Shown here: piece by piece, positions 44,901 through 57,300 of the stretch
How the letters are laid out: each line of letters starts with the position of its first letter
Position numbering within the stretch: position 1 is the first letter of the stretch
NCBI GenBank assembly: GCA_022592435.1
Contig: JABYQS010000021.1
Coordinates: 62,001-126,000 of the forward strand
DNA from: Cerioporus squamosus
Lineage: Eukaryota > Basidiomycota > Agaricomycetes > Polyporales > Polyporaceae
Direction: 5' to 3'
Length of the DNA: 64,000 nucleotides
Notes under the pieces: generated by a model
What the model saw: only the letters and a program-made list of their open reading frames with translations
Database searches by the model: none
Told to the model about the DNA's origin: nothing
Translations under genes and position numbers: made by a program

Positions 44901-47900
44901 CGCACTGCTTGAGAGCTCGGGGGTAAGGGACGCCAAGTTGCATGATGGCGCTCGCTGCTGCCTCCGAGTCCGATAGTCATGAAGCCGTCTGATGTCATAG
45001 TACTCATACCGCCGAGCTTGATCAAGCAACTGAATGGCATTCAGATGCACCGTTTAGCTCGGACGCCTGGGAAGTTTTCGAACATCGCACGATTCGGCGG
45101 GCGCGATGTCCAAGTCTTCCACGTTCGCTCGGCACTGGAGGCCTGCCGCCTTGCCCGCCTCCCCTCATGGGGAGATACCACTCTCCAAACTTTTGAGGGA
45201 GACCCCCCCTCGGCACAGCGCAAAGTCTGCGAGTGTCAGAAAAGACTGGGCACGCGCCGGGGGCAGGCCCAGGGTGGGACACAGATCGCGAGCGACTCAG
45301 ATTGGGGAGCGTGCTTCCTCGTCCCGCTCATCCTGAGCCGCGGTCGGCTCGGGGATCCTGCGCCGGATCGAATCGTGCAACGTGCTCGAAGCTCAAGCGA
45401 GCCAGAAAGCCCGGCCGTTATGCGGAGTACGGACCACGAGACACGGACGAGGTGCATCGAACGAAGAACACCAGGACTGTAGGCTGGCACGAAGGTTATA
45501 ACCACAATGGGCGGCCGCGATTGGGCAGGCGGGTACACACGAGCTGAACTTGCGGAAGAAGAGAAGCGAGCGTGCAAGACAATAAGGGAAGAGCGCTCGC
45601 TGAACGTGTGACACGGAAAGCCACGGAAGAGCGCATATACTCACCTTCCTCTTGGGAATCATGCCACGGGGATCCGGAGCTTCACCATTCGAGTTCTTCG
45701 AAATGCGGAAGTTGGAACTTCGAGCGGCTTGCACGGAACGAGAGCCGCCGCAAAGACCGGGACCCGGGACTCGAGTTTCGACAAGAGGAGCCTGCTTCTT
45801 GTCGAGTAGAGTTGGCGGCCGGTGAAGACGGGCTCTTCCGACCCCTTCAAACACGAACATCGGATCGAAGTCGTGGATGTCGACCGCGCGACTGGCATCG
45901 CCCTTGAATGCGACCCAAGCTCTCGCCAGCCTCAGTCCGGTAAGGACGCCCACAATCGAGCGGAGGGTTCAGAGCTGGATGGGCGATGGTAAGCGATGGC
46001 CGGCCATGAAGCGACACAATCACGGCGTGCGCCGCTATGTGGGTGAGTGAGCGCATGGAAAGATTCTGATTCTGACAACAGGGCTTGCAAACCGGCGTAC
46101 AACGGCGTATGCGAGCCCTGCGTGGGATCGGTGTATGCGCTTGTGGGCGTGCCCTGGATAGGTGCGTGAGAGCCTGCAGTGGCGATCCTGTGCGGTATGA
46201 CTACCAACGCTTACTTTGGAGATGCTGAAAACACGAGGAATGGTCATAATGCTGACTTTACGTCGACCTCGGCGCGCTGAGAATGCGTGGAGTGGTCGTA
46301 CGCTTGGTGTTACATGCTTGAGAGCTTGTACGAGCTTCGCAAACTGCGCAGGGAGCGCATGCTGGGAATGATAGAACTTGGAAGAAGCACTACACGACGT
46401 GTGCGAGGCTGTGTGTCATGTGGAGCGGTTCTCGAAGCTCTGGGTAGTCGTCTCGTCATGGAAGATACACCTATAGCAGGGTCGGGAGGAGAGCAGTGCC
46501 GGAAAGCGTAAGCTGTGATATCTCGACATGTATGCGATGCAGCGTGCATAAAAATCACACGTACTCGAGACATGACGACGCCAGTAGGGGAGGGGAGGAT
46601 GTTCCGGAGATACAACCACATATCGCATGATTCATGCCGAGCTATGGTCGGATCGACGCTGCTAGCATGCATCAACCCGGCGATCTGTCGTGGTTATTCT
46701 AAGTGACTATATGCAGGGAAGATTCCGGCAGGAATCACAACACGCACCGTGTGGGACAGGAAATCTGCGGGTTCGTTGCACCGAGCGCGGTCATCCGTGC
46801 TGAACACGCTCCGGCAACGTTGACGACATCGAAGCCGAGAGGGAGCATGAGAGAGACGAGGGCACTGGGCCACAGGTTTTGATAGTCCTGATAGAGATGC
46901 GAAGTGACTGCGGTGGGACAGCCTGAGAAGGAGGTGCAAGCGTGGGCGTCGTACAAGAGCTGTCCAATAGCCTGCGCGCCGAGACATCGTGGCAGGAGGA
47001 AACCCTGGGGAGTCCTCTCCCAGACGCGAGCTGCGACGACCCTGCAGCCACAAGAGGCAATGTGATGAGGTCAGCGAGGAGGACGTGCGCGAGGGCGGGA
47101 TCGAGCTCGGGGACCGGGGCGTACCTCGCCGGGGGAGCGAGATCCTTCGTGGCCAGCATCTCGCGAGCTCTCGTGCCGGGCAGGGCCATCGTCCTGGGAG
47201 CTGCGGGGACGAACGCCGGAAGCGCGAGGCCCATATCCGAGCCTCCGTATGTCCGCCTCCGAGCGCACAACCCAATCACAGCGCGCCCAGCCTCAACTTT
47301 CGACCTCTTCTGGAACGAAGCATTCCATTCCCTTCCGGCCGGCGATGTTTTGTGTCAAACCACCCTTCCAGAACCAGAACCGTCTACGCTTCCGAGAAAG
47401 GATACAGACTTCCCAAGAGAGACGAGCGAGTCGGTGTGGCTTGCTGTTGCCCTCTCTCGGATGCCGAACATGCATGCCCGACAGCGACCCGCCAGGCGCA
47501 TGTAGTTTGGTCCAGAGGTCTAAGGCAAGCCGCATGCCGGCCGTGGGCGAGACGCGGTGGGAGCTTGCCATTGCCTGCGCAGTGCAGCGAGTGCGTGGTG
47601 GGAAGTGTCCGATACCCTCTGTGACTTCCGTGCATTCGATGGTTCTCTACTTGTCCTTGCTTGTTCTTCCTCCCAGAGAGACGTTCCCGACGTACACAGC
47701 TACTCTGCCTCCGAAGCGGCAGGCAGAAGCAGCGAGCTCACAATCTGCGTGAGGCGGCGCCGCAAATTCACGTCATTGTTCTCGAAGACAGTGTGCACGT
47801 GCGACGTACCCCCGCAGTGAATGCATCGCAGACAGCTCTCGACGCGTCAGGCGGGCTTCTGGAGCTCGTGTGTTCGATGGCGAGAGTACAGCTGAGAACA

Positions 47901-50900
47901 GGTGGTGCAGAACCCGAAGCGCCGGGCGTCGAGGAGGGAAACGCGAAAAAGAGCCGCCGTGATCTGCACGCACCCTTCTTTGGAGTTCTCGATTTCCAGA
48001 AGCTGTCTCCGTCCACTCATCACGTTTCAGGGAAGACGAACTCTCCGTCATCCATCTTCTCCGCACCGAGACCATGGATTGTGCTTCCCGGCGTTCTAGA
48101 AACCTGCCAGCCAAGTTGGAAATTCGTCCATCAGGAGCTCCTCTTCGGCTGCCAACACGCACAATTCAGCCCGCAGCGCAATTCTTCGGCATCACCTCGC
48201 AGCAGAGTCCGGGGTCCACGCCCAGGTGGTTTGCTCTCCTGACGGCGGCGACGCGACCGCCGGTTGTCTCTGACTCTCTCGCAGGGCCGCCAACGAGGCT
48301 ACCGGACTCAGCTCAACTGTCGTGATCGTGACTCGTTGACCTCGACGTCGACGTCGACTCCCGGCCCAGCCCGTCCCGCTAGCTCCAGGTTCACAACTAT
48401 GCGACTAAGCGAAGAGATCATATTGGCTCACAGGTGACAACGCAAGGCTGGCAAGTGCCTACCAACTCTCACCTCAATATGACACTGATAGGTTCTGGGA
48501 ACTCGTCGTCGAAACACTTGGCAAAATTCAGATGTAAGTACTGCGGAAATACAATCGCGCGGAGCAGGACGTCCATCGGCTGCCTCCTTCCATTGATTGT
48601 CAGACTGAACATCCCGCAGGCATATCTCCCAATCTACCATCTTCCTCTCATCCGCTCACCCGTCTTTCCCAGTTGTGAAGAACCAGGCATCGTGACCTGC
48701 CAGCAGCACAGACACAGGTCGTCGGTATCCCGTCGCTTGGTGCTAACCTGATAGTGTGTTTGCTCACCCGCCACACTCTCGGCCAGTCCTTCGGGTTCGC
48801 CTTCTCACCTCACAACGTGTTAGCGGGCAGGCGAAACGATAAGCATCCAGAGAGCCTCCGGACCTCCCGCCTCGGCTCGCATGCCGCTCGTATTTTAGGA
48901 GAGAGAAATCCCCCGGAAATCCAACTACAACCGTTGCATGTGCAAGCTGCAGCCTCCATCATGAGATGAACGAGCAGTTGAGTGTGCTCTGATCCATGTG
49001 GCGTTCGAACCTGCCGCTGACCCGTCACCGGGACGTCGCGCAATATCACAGTAAACGACTTTGATGGTTTAGTCCCGCACAATCCCGGGGAGCCGACCGA
49101 CCAAACATGTCCTGCTCGGCTGGTCCACTATATCCCCTCTTCATCGACGACTAGTACTGGCCTCTACGGGAGCCACCTACAGACCACTCGGGACAGAACA
49201 AGAGTGCTACGCCGAAGTCCGGATGGCTAGGTCGCGCGTACTCGAGGAGGCTCTCGCCGTCGACGGAACCAGATCCCGCCTTCAGCGTTCGTCTGGGTAT
49301 ACAAATCGTACACAACCGCTGTATGACATCTTGTCTTGTCACTGCCAGGATTCCGACCAGCTGACGTTGTGTAAGGTCCGAATTTGAGGCTCAAGTGATA
49401 CAGTGATAGTGACAACATGTGAAGGTCATCCATCTGGTATGTTCGATGCTCCATTCCACGGCGATGCTCTTTGCTGGCTTCCCCTTGTCCCCTGTAAGGA
49501 CATATTGCATGCCCGTACGCCGTCCAGGCGCGGCGAGGTGTTTGGGTGGGCAGTCCGCAGATTGGGATGTGACGCGCATGGCGCGCGGCGCAGAGTTGGA
49601 CCCACATGCCAGTGCAGGACCCGTCCCGACTGTGGTCCAGATGTCGGAGGCAAAACGATGCATCATTCCAGATTGCCACCCTCGATCGTTCCGTCGCAGT
49701 CTGCAGGCTCCAGGCGGCGTAGTGAAACGCCACTCCGTTCGCAATCGCGCCTTCCCCCTCGTCCTCCGCGGTGCTTTTACTCGTTTCTGTCCACAGATAC
49801 ATCCCGTCGTCTTTCAGGGCCGGTCACGCGTCCAGAGCAGCGGCCTCAATACTGGCGGCTGAACTGGGACGCGCGCGAACTGTACGCGAGCCGGCCGCGA
49901 ACGCACAACTCGTCTGCTATAGATTAAACCTTGCAATGAACGCGGAAGCCCACAAGAGCCGTTCTAGCTTCGCTTCCCACGTTCATAACCACGCTGTGTG
50001 CGTGCCCTCTGCAGAGCTCCGCGACGCCTGGATTGGCTCTTTGACTGAACTTCTGGTTCCATAGATGTGCACCGACGCGCCGATAAAGGGGAGCATGTGT
50101 GCTCACTTCATCGATCATGCAGAGCGGGTCGCTCTGCGCGCTCATGCAAACGAAGTTGAGGTGCGTGGCCCCGTCGCAGAGTCTACAGAGCTGATCGACT
50201 GCGTGTTGTCAGGTACGAACGGTCTTCATCATATGGGTGCACTGCGTCCGATTGTCAGTTGCAGCCCTGGGCGTCACACCTGCTGAACGTGTGCCTTGTG
50301 CCACCATTGTGCCGCCGTCCCAGGTCGCAGCAGCACACCGCACGCTGCGCAGTGCGGCCCCTCGCTATCACCGCCATCCACATTTCCAGACCTCGCGGCG
50401 CGCCGTGCTCGGACGTCTATTCTATGACGTTGTCTGACCTTGCGCACTGACGCCTCAAGGATGCTTTGGCCCTGTCCCGCTCCAGTCGGATTCCGCACAT
50501 ACCCCGCCGCTTGCGACCTCTTCTGGCACTCTTGGCTGTCTTCTTGTGCCCCGGACCGTCCGCCCACCCCAATCAATGCATCTGGACGACTTGGTCGATT
50601 CTGTCACCTCGTCCTTCTTCTATTCTGCTCTGCTCTTCTGTTCTGCGCTCTTCTGTCACCACTTCCCAGGTCCAGTTCTAGAACTGTCAATGTCAAGAAG
50701 ACCCTCAATACACTGGTACAGAGCGCTCAGATGAAGCCCTGATCATATGTCTTGTTCTCCGCGTCCAACCGCGCGCACGGCTGCATTATCATATCCAGAA
50801 ACTCCCTGACCCGCCTCAAGGCAGGACCGCACTGGGGCCAGGCCTAGGAACAAGAGTCCCCCGCCTCGAGGCTCGTGTTGCGCTTTTCCTCTGACACTTC

Positions 50901-51320
50901 CCCTCCGCTGATATTCCGCGGCGCGACATGGGAGCTCTGGGCGAGCGTCTGGGGTTCCCTTGCGGGTGTTCAAGATTGGATGTTCGATGGCAGCGAGGCG
51001 CGCGGGTGCACTGGGTGGCGTCAAGATCGTTATCGGTCCGTCAGCTTCGTGCCTGCGTGCTTCGCGTTGGAGGTTGTGCGGGGTACCTGTACGGGGGAGA
51101 TGACCCGGGCCGTGTCTGGGTTCTGGCACGGCAGGAGTTGGGAGAAAGGGTCGGACGTAGTGACGTACCGGCAGGACTGGCGGTGGGGAGTGTGGGTCTC
51201 GGTGTATATGGGTGTCTGTCAGTTTCAATATTGGCCGTACCAATATGCTTGTAGGTATAGACGGTAACATGAGACCGTACATTACGATATTGTTTGACGG
51301 GGGTGTACTGGCATACTAAT
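41982..51320. other. 9.3-kb region with no confidently recognised gene
   Basis: The first kilobase is pyrimidine-rich and is probably the 3' UTR and flank of the Con7-like gene. Beyond it, minus-strand frames with plausible splice sites occur at about 43.4-44.3, 45.0-46.25 and 46.7-47.05 kb (see findings), but none matches a known family. 43.8-44.4 kb is purine-rich on the plus strand. No transposon enzyme, rRNA or repeat array was seen. Confidence 0.4.
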
Positions 51321-51416
51321 GGCCTGGTGGTCTAGTAGTATGATTCCTTCTTAGGGTATCCCTTGCAGATATGGGTAGTATGGAGGAGGTCCCGGGTTCA
51401 ATTCCCGGCCAGGCCC
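51321..51416 (+). tRNA. tRNA-Pro(AGG), intron-containing, copy 2
   Basis: Mature sequence appears the same as the 21.7-kb copy: acceptor GGCCTGG/CCAGGCC, D-arm GTGGTCTAGTAGTATGAT, anticodon loop TTAGGG and T arm GGGTTCAATTCCC. The intron between the loop and GGAGG is shorter (about 24 nt) and unrelated in sequence to that of the first copy. It lies about 230 bp beyond the 3' end of the F-box/RCC1 gene, on the opposite strand. Confidence 0.92.
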
Positions 51417-51420
51417 TTTT
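51417..51420 (+). terminator. Pol III T-run after tRNA-Pro copy 2
   Basis: Four thymines directly follow the discriminator base, the standard RNA polymerase III termination signal. Confidence 0.8.
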
Positions 51421-51648
51421 GAATACTTCACCTTTTGTACTCAGCAGGAGCACGCCGCACTTTGATCCTGGCACGGAATTATATCCACACCACACTGCTT
51501 GCCAGACCTTGACTTCAGGTTGCGCCCAACCTTGCTATGCCTCTGAGTCTGTGCGCGACTGTGCGACTCGGATACATTATTACGCCTTCACCAGCGTATA
51601 TCGTACTATACAACAATTGCTTATGAGTACTGCGTTTCACCCGCGGTC

Positions 51649-53982
51649 TCACTGCCCACCAGGTGGAAGTCCACCACGATGCATTCCTCTCCCAGCATGG
51701 CCAATGCGAAACGGTAGCAAACCACGTCCTCTGCCGAAGAAGGGGAGGCCGGAACCCCCGCTCTCCTGAGGTTCCTCCTCGCGACGAGCCTCCTGGTCCG
51801 TGGGCGGTTCGGCCACGTGCTCATTATCTCCCTCTTGGTCAGGCTGTCAAGCTGTAAGCACACTGCCCGATGAACGAGTTAACGGGAACATACGTCGAGG
51901 TCGATGACCAGAGCTCCCATATGCCAGCCGAGGGCCGCGGCGCCGAAGCAAAACTTGGGTCGTTTACGCTTCTCCTGGTAGTCGAACCTGACCTGCGTCG
52001 GAGTGCGCACATCCGGCGGCGCATGCATCAGCCCCCACCGCTCGTGAAAGGCGTGATTCTTCTGCTCCTGTGTGGCGAACCCGCCCGGCTGGCCGACGGG
52101 AATATCGACAGGATCGCCGAGGCCGAGCGCACCCCTGGAGAATGCGCCCCAGGTTAGGAGCCTGCCGTCGGCGGTGAGCGCACCGTAGTGGTAGTCGCCG
52201 ACCACGCAAGAGATGACGTCGCGATCCTGCAGCTCCGGAATGATTGATGGAGCGAAGTAGTTATTGAAGTTGTCCTCGTGTGGGTTAGGATTCGTGGTCC
52301 GTTGAGGGGGTATCTCGTGTCCTATTAAGACGACGGACTTAGACCCGGACGAGTAGGCGAAGAATGTCTGGAACGAGGCGGAGATCTAAGACGCAATCAG
52401 TTCCCAAGAGAGCTCGCGCGAGGGTACCCGACATACGTGTGTTATTTGCATGGTCTCTGGCGCAACGACAGGTGTCGGATTCCCAGGACTCGGTCTGTAC
52501 GCCGGTTGGTCCTTAATCTGCGAGATGTCGCTGAATAATGGAAGCTGTGAATGTAAGCTCAATCGTTATCCTTCCAGGTGAACCTCCGGTTGACATACAT
52601 ATTCCCAACGACCCGCTCGGTAAGTCTCTTCCCCGTACAGCTCGCCGTACCGCAAAACATGCCCTTTGTTCGTCAGTCCCAAGATATTGTTGTCGAGCGA
52701 AGCAATCTTCACGAGCTTCGTCTCCTTATCTCTGTCGTCTTGAGATTGACCCGAGCTGGGCAAAACCGGAAGATTCTCCACGGGGATTGGGGGCAAGCGC
52801 ACGGGATCGGCGCCATGTAGAACCCACCAGTAGCAGGGCACGACATTCGGCTCGTTCTCCGTTGGTCGCGCCTTCGCAGCTGCCTTGAGTGCCTCGTTGT
52901 CGGACGAGTCCAATTCCTCCTTTTTCTGGTCTGCGATTACCTTCAACCTTCCCCCGAAAGGCCAGTAAACGAGAACGTCTCCTGATTCGGTGAGGATAGA
53001 AGAAAAAGACCAACCACTCTCGACCTGCTTCGGAGTGGTTGCGGGCGAAGACCTGTCGATCAGCGAGGAGCTAAGGCGGTATGGGCGACCCCAGGACGTG
53101 AACGTCCAGATTTGTCCCTTGGCGTCCAGAGCCGTCGTATGCAAACGACCGCAACTGTGGATGTGGTCAAGACTTATGCATGTACTTTGTTGAACAATAC
53201 TTACCTTAGGGCGCGGAACTTCTCAGGAAGCTTGAGTCGTACAGGGCGCTCGGCCTTCTTGGACGGTTCCGAGAACCCATCACTGCGCAATGCCATGCTC
53301 GTGCCGTCGAGCACACCTGGACGAACATCGGCGTATGCTCATCTATGAGCAAGGTGAATAGCTCACCCCAGACGTAGATATCTCCACGGGAGTCGATAGC
53401 GTGAAAAGACCTGCAGTGAGAGGTTAAGTGAGATACTTCTGGCGGGGAAGTTCTAAGGTGAAATGAGGCGCATTGCAGGCTTGTCGCTTATCGGCGTTTT
53501 GGAAACGATTCGGACGCGCCAGGGCCATATTTGGGACGAAGAGAAAGGTCACATACATTCCACCTGCTACAAGGGAAACCACACGAACGCCAGGAATGTC
53601 CAGACGTATCGGATAGGGAACACCATCGCGGACGTTCGTCTTGGGGAAGTCAAGAGTGCCAAGACGTCCCTGGCTCTTCTCACTACATATAACCCAGGAG
53701 ATGAGCAAGCATCGCGAATAACAACGGAAAAACGTACCCCCAGACATATACATGCGAGTTGCTGAGTCGTTTGTAGATGATCTTCCATCCAGTCTTGCGC
53801 GCGGTATCGGATCCTGAGAAATTGAAGTCCTCCTGGATGCGTCTGTGCCAGAATATCTCGTCGCTAACCACAGATCCGAAGAAGCGATTGGTGCATCCGA
53901 GGTTCAGTATGTCGCGGACCGGGAGATAGTTGAAGATCTGGTCAAAGAAGAGTTCTACGGGCAGATCTACAATCCCAGACAT
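51649..53982 (-). CDS. F-box protein with RCC1-type repeats (Saf1-like)
   Basis: The start MSGIVDLPVELFFDQIFNYL opens directly into an F-box (about residues 5-50: LPVRDILNLGCTNRFFGSVV, DEIFWHRR), the Skp1-binding element of SCF ubiquitin ligases. RCC1-like blades follow: HVYVWGEKSQGRLG, FHAIDSRGDIYVWG, LHTTALDAKGQIWTFTSWG, IASLDNNILGLTNKGHVLRY and YHYGALTADGRLLTWGAFSR. The layout matches the yeast SCF substrate adaptor Saf1, with a beta-propeller as the probable substrate-binding face. A charged C-terminal tail ends GRGMHRGGLPPGGQ if the inner of two acceptors eight bases apart (51851 versus 51843) is used; the other gives a longer, unrelated tail ending at 51621. The gene is divergent from TOR and shares a 337-bp spacer. 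Substrate unknown. Confidence 0.85.
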
Positions 53983-54319
53983 CGCAGCACTGAGCACGTG
54001 GGGTATACCAGAGACAAGAGCGGTGTGTGGTGGATGTATGCCTGGCGGTGGTGGTGGTCCGGGAGCAAGGATGAATTCTAGGAATCCCGCCCTGCGCCCT
54101 CCTGCGCCGCAATCAGGCCAACCTGGACAAGGCCAATGACGCAAGAGAGATAAGATAAGATGCCTGCCAAAGTTAATCTAATCTAGTAGCGCTTCACGTG
54201 CGTCGAGTAAGTGCATGCGCACTAACACTGACAGTAAGTAGTGCGAGGATTCCAGCTTGACCTCCTCCGCTTCCTCCTCACCTTTTCCACTCCCCTCCTG
54301 CGGGACAGGCTTCGGCGAC
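53983..54319. promoter_or_regulatory. Shared divergent promoter region of the F-box/RCC1 gene and TOR
   Basis: Only 337 bp separate the two start codons, so both promoters and 5' UTRs must lie here unless first non-coding exons exist. Individual sites cannot be named with confidence. Confidence 0.6.
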
Positions 54320-57300
54320 ATGGCGTCGACAGCACCGCCCACGCAGGTTGACGTTTTGGACCAGCTCTTCCAAGGTCTCAAGAGCAAAAGTTCAGACGTC
54401 CGAGCACAGTCCGCCCTGGAATTGCAACGCTATGTACGTTCCGAGTGTGTGGTCGTCTCGTCTCCTAATATCGAATAGATATCCAATACCATTCCGGAGC
54501 TCTCTTCTGACACCGCGGCAAAGCTATGGGAGGAGATCATCAACAAGATTTTCGACCTTGTTCACAGTCAGACGACGGTGGAGAAGTTGGGAGGTATCCT
54601 GGCCATAGGTGCGCGTCGTCAGTCTTGCCTAGCGTGTATAGTGGGCTCACGAGCTATTAGATCACTTGCTGAAGGTGGAGGGAGAGATTGAATCCAAGAG
54701 CAATCTCTTCCGACTCTACAACTATGTCAAGGCACTCCTCCCCGATGCCGACATCAATGTTATGCTCGCAGCCTCCAAGACTCTCGGCCAGATTGCGGAG
54801 ATCAGTGGACCCGCATTTGGCGACTACTTCATGGACTACGAAGTCCAGGCTGCTGTCGCACTACTACAAACCGACAAACCGGAGTTCGGAAGACACGCTG
54901 GAGTTCTCATTCTGAAGGAGCTTGCGCGCAACAGTCCGACATACTTCCACTCTCACATAGGACTCGTGTTCGACAAGATCCTGGCACCCCTCCGTGACCC
55001 TCGCACCATTGTTCGCGAAAGCGCTGCCGAGCTTCTCGCAGCATGTCTCGAGATCATCACCCAGCGCGAGCGACAGACACGGAGCCCTTTCTTGCTCAAG
55101 ATTCTTCAGGACGCGCAGATGGGATTGAAGATGTCCCCGGTCGAGATTATCCACGGGTCGCTACTTACGTACCGCGAGCTGCTGCTGCATGGCGGCATGG
55201 TACGTCTTCTCAAACGCATCTGTCTGGCTGTCACTAACAGCTCCGTCAACGCAGTTCATGAAAGAGAACTTTCTTGATGCTGCAGAACAGATCCTTTCAT
55301 TCAAGATGCACAGGGAGCCCATCGTTCGCAAGATGGTCATCACCCTGATTCCGACCCTTGCTGTCTATGACACCCAGACGTTCTCGGAGCACTTCCTTCA
55401 CAAAGCGATGGCGCACCTCCTCACCCAGCTCGAGAAGAACAACGAGCGTTCGGTAGCGTTCATAGCTATTGGGCACGTTGCGACGGCTGTCGGCAGTGAG
55501 ATGAAGCCGTTCTTGGAATCGATCATGACGCACGTCAAGATCGGCCTTCAGTCTCGGGGGTAGGTTCATTCAAGATTCTGCATGCACGGGGAACCTGACG
55601 ACCTGAGCAGGAAGAAGAATGCGGTTCAAGAGGAGCCTATCTTCCAATGCGTCGGCATGCTAGCACAGGCAGTTGGACCAAACCTGACGAAGCTCCTGCA
55701 CGATCAGCTTGATCTTATGTTCGGCTGCGGGCTCAGCGAGCCGCTGCGCCAGGCTCTAGTCGCTATCGCTACTCACATACCGCCTCTTCTGAAGACCGTG
55801 CAAGGTAAACGGAACTTCGCCATATGCGCCAGTATATGTATTCACATGATCCTCCTTAGACCGCCTGCTAGATACTCTATCGATCATCCTCAGCGGACAC
55901 AGCTACAGACCACTTGGAGCTCCGCCATCTCTATATCGCAGCGAATCTGGCACGGCGAACAAAGATGCCGTACCCGTGGACGGGGCAAATTCGGCGAAGG
56001 GACCGGAGCTGATCACACTTGCGCTGACAACCCTCCACACGTTCGACTTTAGCGGTATGCAGACGTCAGTCAACACTCAGGAGTCGCTCTGATTCGTAAT
56101 TATAGGACATGTCCTCAATGAGTTCGTCCACGATTGCGCTCTCCCGTACTTGGATCAAGACCATCCGGAAGTGCGACGCGCGGCGGCATTGACTTGCTGT
56201 CGATTGTTCGTGCGCGACCCTATCTGCTACCAGGCCAGCAACCATTCCATTGAGATCATCAGCGACGTGATCGACAAGTTGCTCACTGTGGCTATCGCTG
56301 ATCCAGGTATGAGGGACACTTGACGTATCTTCGTCGTGACGTGAGCTAACTCGGGACACAGACGCGAGTATCCGGCAAACAGTGCTGTCGTCTCTGCATG
56401 AGCGTTTCGACAAGCACCTTGCGCAAGCTGAGAACGTGCGGTCTCTCTTCATCGCCGTCAACGACGAAGTCTTCGAGAACCGCGTCACCGCCGTGACGCT
56501 CATCGGTCGCCTGGCTATGCACAACCCAGCATATGTTATGCCCTCACTGCGGAAGGCACTCATTCAGCTCTTGACTGAGCTCGAGTACTCGACAGTGACG
56601 TACGTTTCTCTCCTCTCCTGCATGTGCGCGCTTGTTGAGATTGCCCTTCTAGACGCAACCGCGAAGAGTGCACGCGTCTCCTTACGCTGCTAGTGAACGC
56701 CACACAACGTCTGATCAAGCCGTACTCCATCCCTATGCTGCGTGTCCTGCTGCCGAAGGCGAACGACCCAAACCCTACTGTCTCGTCGAACATTCTTATG
56801 TGTCTCGGAGAGCTTGCTTGCGTCGGTGGCGAGGACGTCATGCCTCACGTTCCGGACCTTATGCAAGTCATCATCGCGAAGCTGGCGGATCCTTCCTTGC
56901 AGAAGCGGGACGCTGCGCTGCACACGCTCGGACAGCTCTGCTCGAGCACGGGTTACGTCATCTCGCCTCTCGTCGAGTACCCCCAGCTTCTTCAGATTCT
57001 CAGCCGGATCTTGCGCACTGAGCTTAGCCAGGCGGTTCGTAGAGAAGTCATTAAAGTGCTTGGTATCCTTGGTGCTCTCGACCCCTACAGGAGAAAGATC
57101 AAGGCGGAGGAGGATGCTGCGAGCGAAGTGTCGTCGAGCCTTGTCAGTGCTGCGTCGAGGAACCTCACTGGAGCATCGACGGCTTCGGACGACTACTATC
57201 AGACGGTGGCTATCAACTCGCTGCTCAACATCCTAAAGGACCAGTCGCTGAGCAACCACCATCACAAAGTCATCGAGGCGATCATGTCGATCTTCAAGAC

